From NCBI GenBank assembly GCA_021154515.1, contig JAJKIL010000371.1:1-6437 (forward strand): a stretch of 6,437 nt of DNA, in the 5' to 3' direction. The position numbers and the translations under genes were made by a program. Below are positions 5,210 through 6,437 of this stretch, in pieces (the first letter of the stretch is position 1; the number at the start of each line of letters is the position of its first letter). This DNA comes from Niastella sp. (GTDB lineage: Bacteria > Bacteroidota > Bacteroidia > Chitinophagales > Chitinophagaceae). A model generated the notes under the pieces. It saw only the letters and a list, made by a program, of their open reading frames with translations, was not told the DNA's origin and searched no databases.

Positions 5210-6437
5210 ATGCAAAACTACAAACGATTGCTTCTTTTACTCTGTTTATCTGCTCCGGTATGGGTTTTTGCGCAAATCAGTGTGTCGGGAACGGTGGTTG
5301 ATAGTAAAAATAATCCCATACAGTTCGCTTCTGTAAAGATCAGGAATTCCAACGCCGGCACTTCTACCGATGCCACTGGTAAATTCAGTTTAACCATACC
5401 CGGCAAAGGCGGGGTACTGGACGTTTCCTACATAGGCTTCAAAGCCACCTCCGTTAATGTAACCGCTCCTACAGCTGACCTTAGCATCACTATGCAGGAA
5501 GATGTAGGCCACCTGGAAGAAGTGGTGGTGACCGGTTTGGCCTCCTCTACCAAACGCGCCAACGTGGCCCATGCGGTAGGTACCATTTCGGCCAAACAAC
5601 TGGTGGGCACAACGCCCCAGGCTACGGTTGATGCCGCCCTCTATGGCAAATTCCCCGGAGCTATCGTTTCCTCCAATTCAGGCGCTCCCGGCGGCGGCAT
5701 CTCCATCAAATTGCGGGGGATCACTTCCCTGGTGGGTAACTCCCAACCCCTGTTCATTGTAGATGGTGTTTACTACGACAACTCCTCCATTAACAGCGGA
5801 CAGAATTTTATTTCAAAGGCAGCCAATCAGGGTAGTACGGATTTCCAGGAGAACCCCAGTAACCGCGTGGCCGACCTTGACCCGGAAGATATTGAACGGA
5901 TAGAAATTCTGAAAGGCGCCTCTACCGCCGCCATTTACGGGGCCAGGGCATCAACCGGTGTGGTGATCGTAACCACTAAAAAAGGGAAAACTGGGAAACC
6001 AAAAATTGAGTTAGGCCAATCCGTTGGCTGGCAAATGCAGTTGAGAAAGCTGGGGATGCGCTCATGGGATACGGCAAAAGTGCGGGCCATTGCCGGCGCC
6101 AACGGTCTTGCCATCTACAACGCCAATGGCGGCAAGACCTATAATTATGAAGATGAATTATTTGGTGTGCACGGATTCATGAGCAATACCCGGGTGGCTG
6201 TTAGCGGCGGAAGTGATAAAACCTCCTATTATGCGGGCATGACTTACCAGGATAATGCGGGCATTATAAAACATACCGGTTATCGCAAAACTTCTTTCCG
6301 CGTGAACCTTGACCAGGCCCTTACCAAATTCCTTGACCTCTCGGTAAACGCCAACTATATTGAATCGAGCGCTGACCGCGGTTACTTCAACAACGACAAT
6401 ACCGGCACCTCTATGGGCGTTGCCTATGTATCAACAC
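5210..6437 (+). CDS. SusC/RagA-type TonB-linked outer-membrane receptor, 3'-truncated by window edge
   Basis: An outer-membrane, TonB-dependent active importer. The frame is open from ATG 5210 to the right edge with 409 complete codons visible; the family usually runs to about 1000 residues, so most of the beta-barrel lies outside. Residues 1-21 form a signal peptide (KRLLLLLCLSAPVWVFA, cleavage before Q22). A carboxypeptidase-regulatory-like beta-sandwich follows at about 24-95 (SGTVVDSKNNPIQFASVKI). The conserved EEVVVTG at 104-110 leads into the plug domain, with LRGITSL at 168-174, PLFIVDGVYYD at 180-190, IERIEILKGAS at 228-238 and the family signature GVVIVTTKKG at 250-259. Barrel strands begin near 325. 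The start is secure: an in-frame stop at 5159-5161 lies upstream with no other ATG between. A SusD-like lipoprotein gene would be expected next, outside the window. Such receptors mostly take up glycans, but some import iron chelates. Placement beside siderophore-type genes permits the latter but does not show it. Confidence 0.95.
   Translation, partial: MQNYKRLLLLLCLSAPVWVFAQISVSGTVVDSKNNPIQFASVKIRNSNAGTSTDATGKFSLTIPGKGGVLDVSYIGFKATSVNVTAPTADLSITMQEDVGHLEEVVVTGLASSTKRANVAHAVGTISAKQLVGTTPQATVDAALYGKFPGAIVSSNSGAPGGGISIKLRGITSLVGNSQPLFIVDGVYYDNSSINSGQNFISKAANQGSTDFQENPSNRVADLDPEDIERIEILKGASTAAIYGARASTGVVIVTTKKGKTGKPKIELGQSVGWQMQLRKLGMRSWDTAKVRAIAGANGLAIYNANGGKTYNYEDELFGVHGFMSNTRVAVSGGSDKTSYYAGMTYQDNAGIIKHTGYRKTSFRVNLDQALTKFLDLSVNANYIESSADRGYFNNDNTGTSMGVAYVST

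Overview
The window looks like a piece of a Bacteroidota chromosome, most likely from the Chitinophagaceae or a close relative. The evidence is a SusC/RagA-type TonB-linked outer-membrane protein with an N-terminal carboxypeptidase-regulatory-like domain, A-rich gene leaders without clear Shine-Dalgarno sequences, and a GGCARAM heptamer repeat of a type I associate from memory with that group. The exact genus cannot be read from the sequence.

Layout, left to right. (1) The 3' part of an IucA/IucC-family NRPS-independent siderophore (NIS) synthetase gene, cut by the left edge (3-1571). (2) A MATE-family multidrug/metabolite exporter, 2 bp downstream (1574-2959). (3) An 85-bp stem-loop of short heptamer repeats, starting one base after the MATE stop (2961-3045). 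(4) A small acyl/aryl carrier protein (3099-3332). (5) An ANL-superfamily AMP-forming ligase (3357-4730). (6) About 480 bp without a secure gene (4731-5209). This stretch holds a 9-bp tandem repeat, a likely C-terminal gene remnant, two hairpins, and a 60-codon reverse-strand ORF with a possible promoter. (7) The 5' part of a SusC-like receptor gene, running off the right edge (5210-6437).

How the genes may work together. The first four genes are co-directional and closely spaced, and read as one siderophore-type biosynthesis and export operon. The ligase would activate a carboxylic acid as its adenylate and load it onto the carrier protein's phosphopantetheine arm. The NIS synthetase would adenylate a carboxylate such as citrate and condense it with an amine or hydroxyl partner. 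The MATE protein would export the product. The logic resembles petrobactin biosynthesis (NIS synthetases AsbA/AsbB with ligase AsbC and carrier protein AsbD), but the substrate is not evident and no enzyme that offloads the carrier is visible here. The SusC-like receptor could import the ferric product, but the decayed region in between suggests a separate transcription unit, so that link is only inference.

The most unusual non-coding features are the heptamer stem-loop inside the operon and the similar placement of a 9-bp tandem repeat right after the ligase stop codon.
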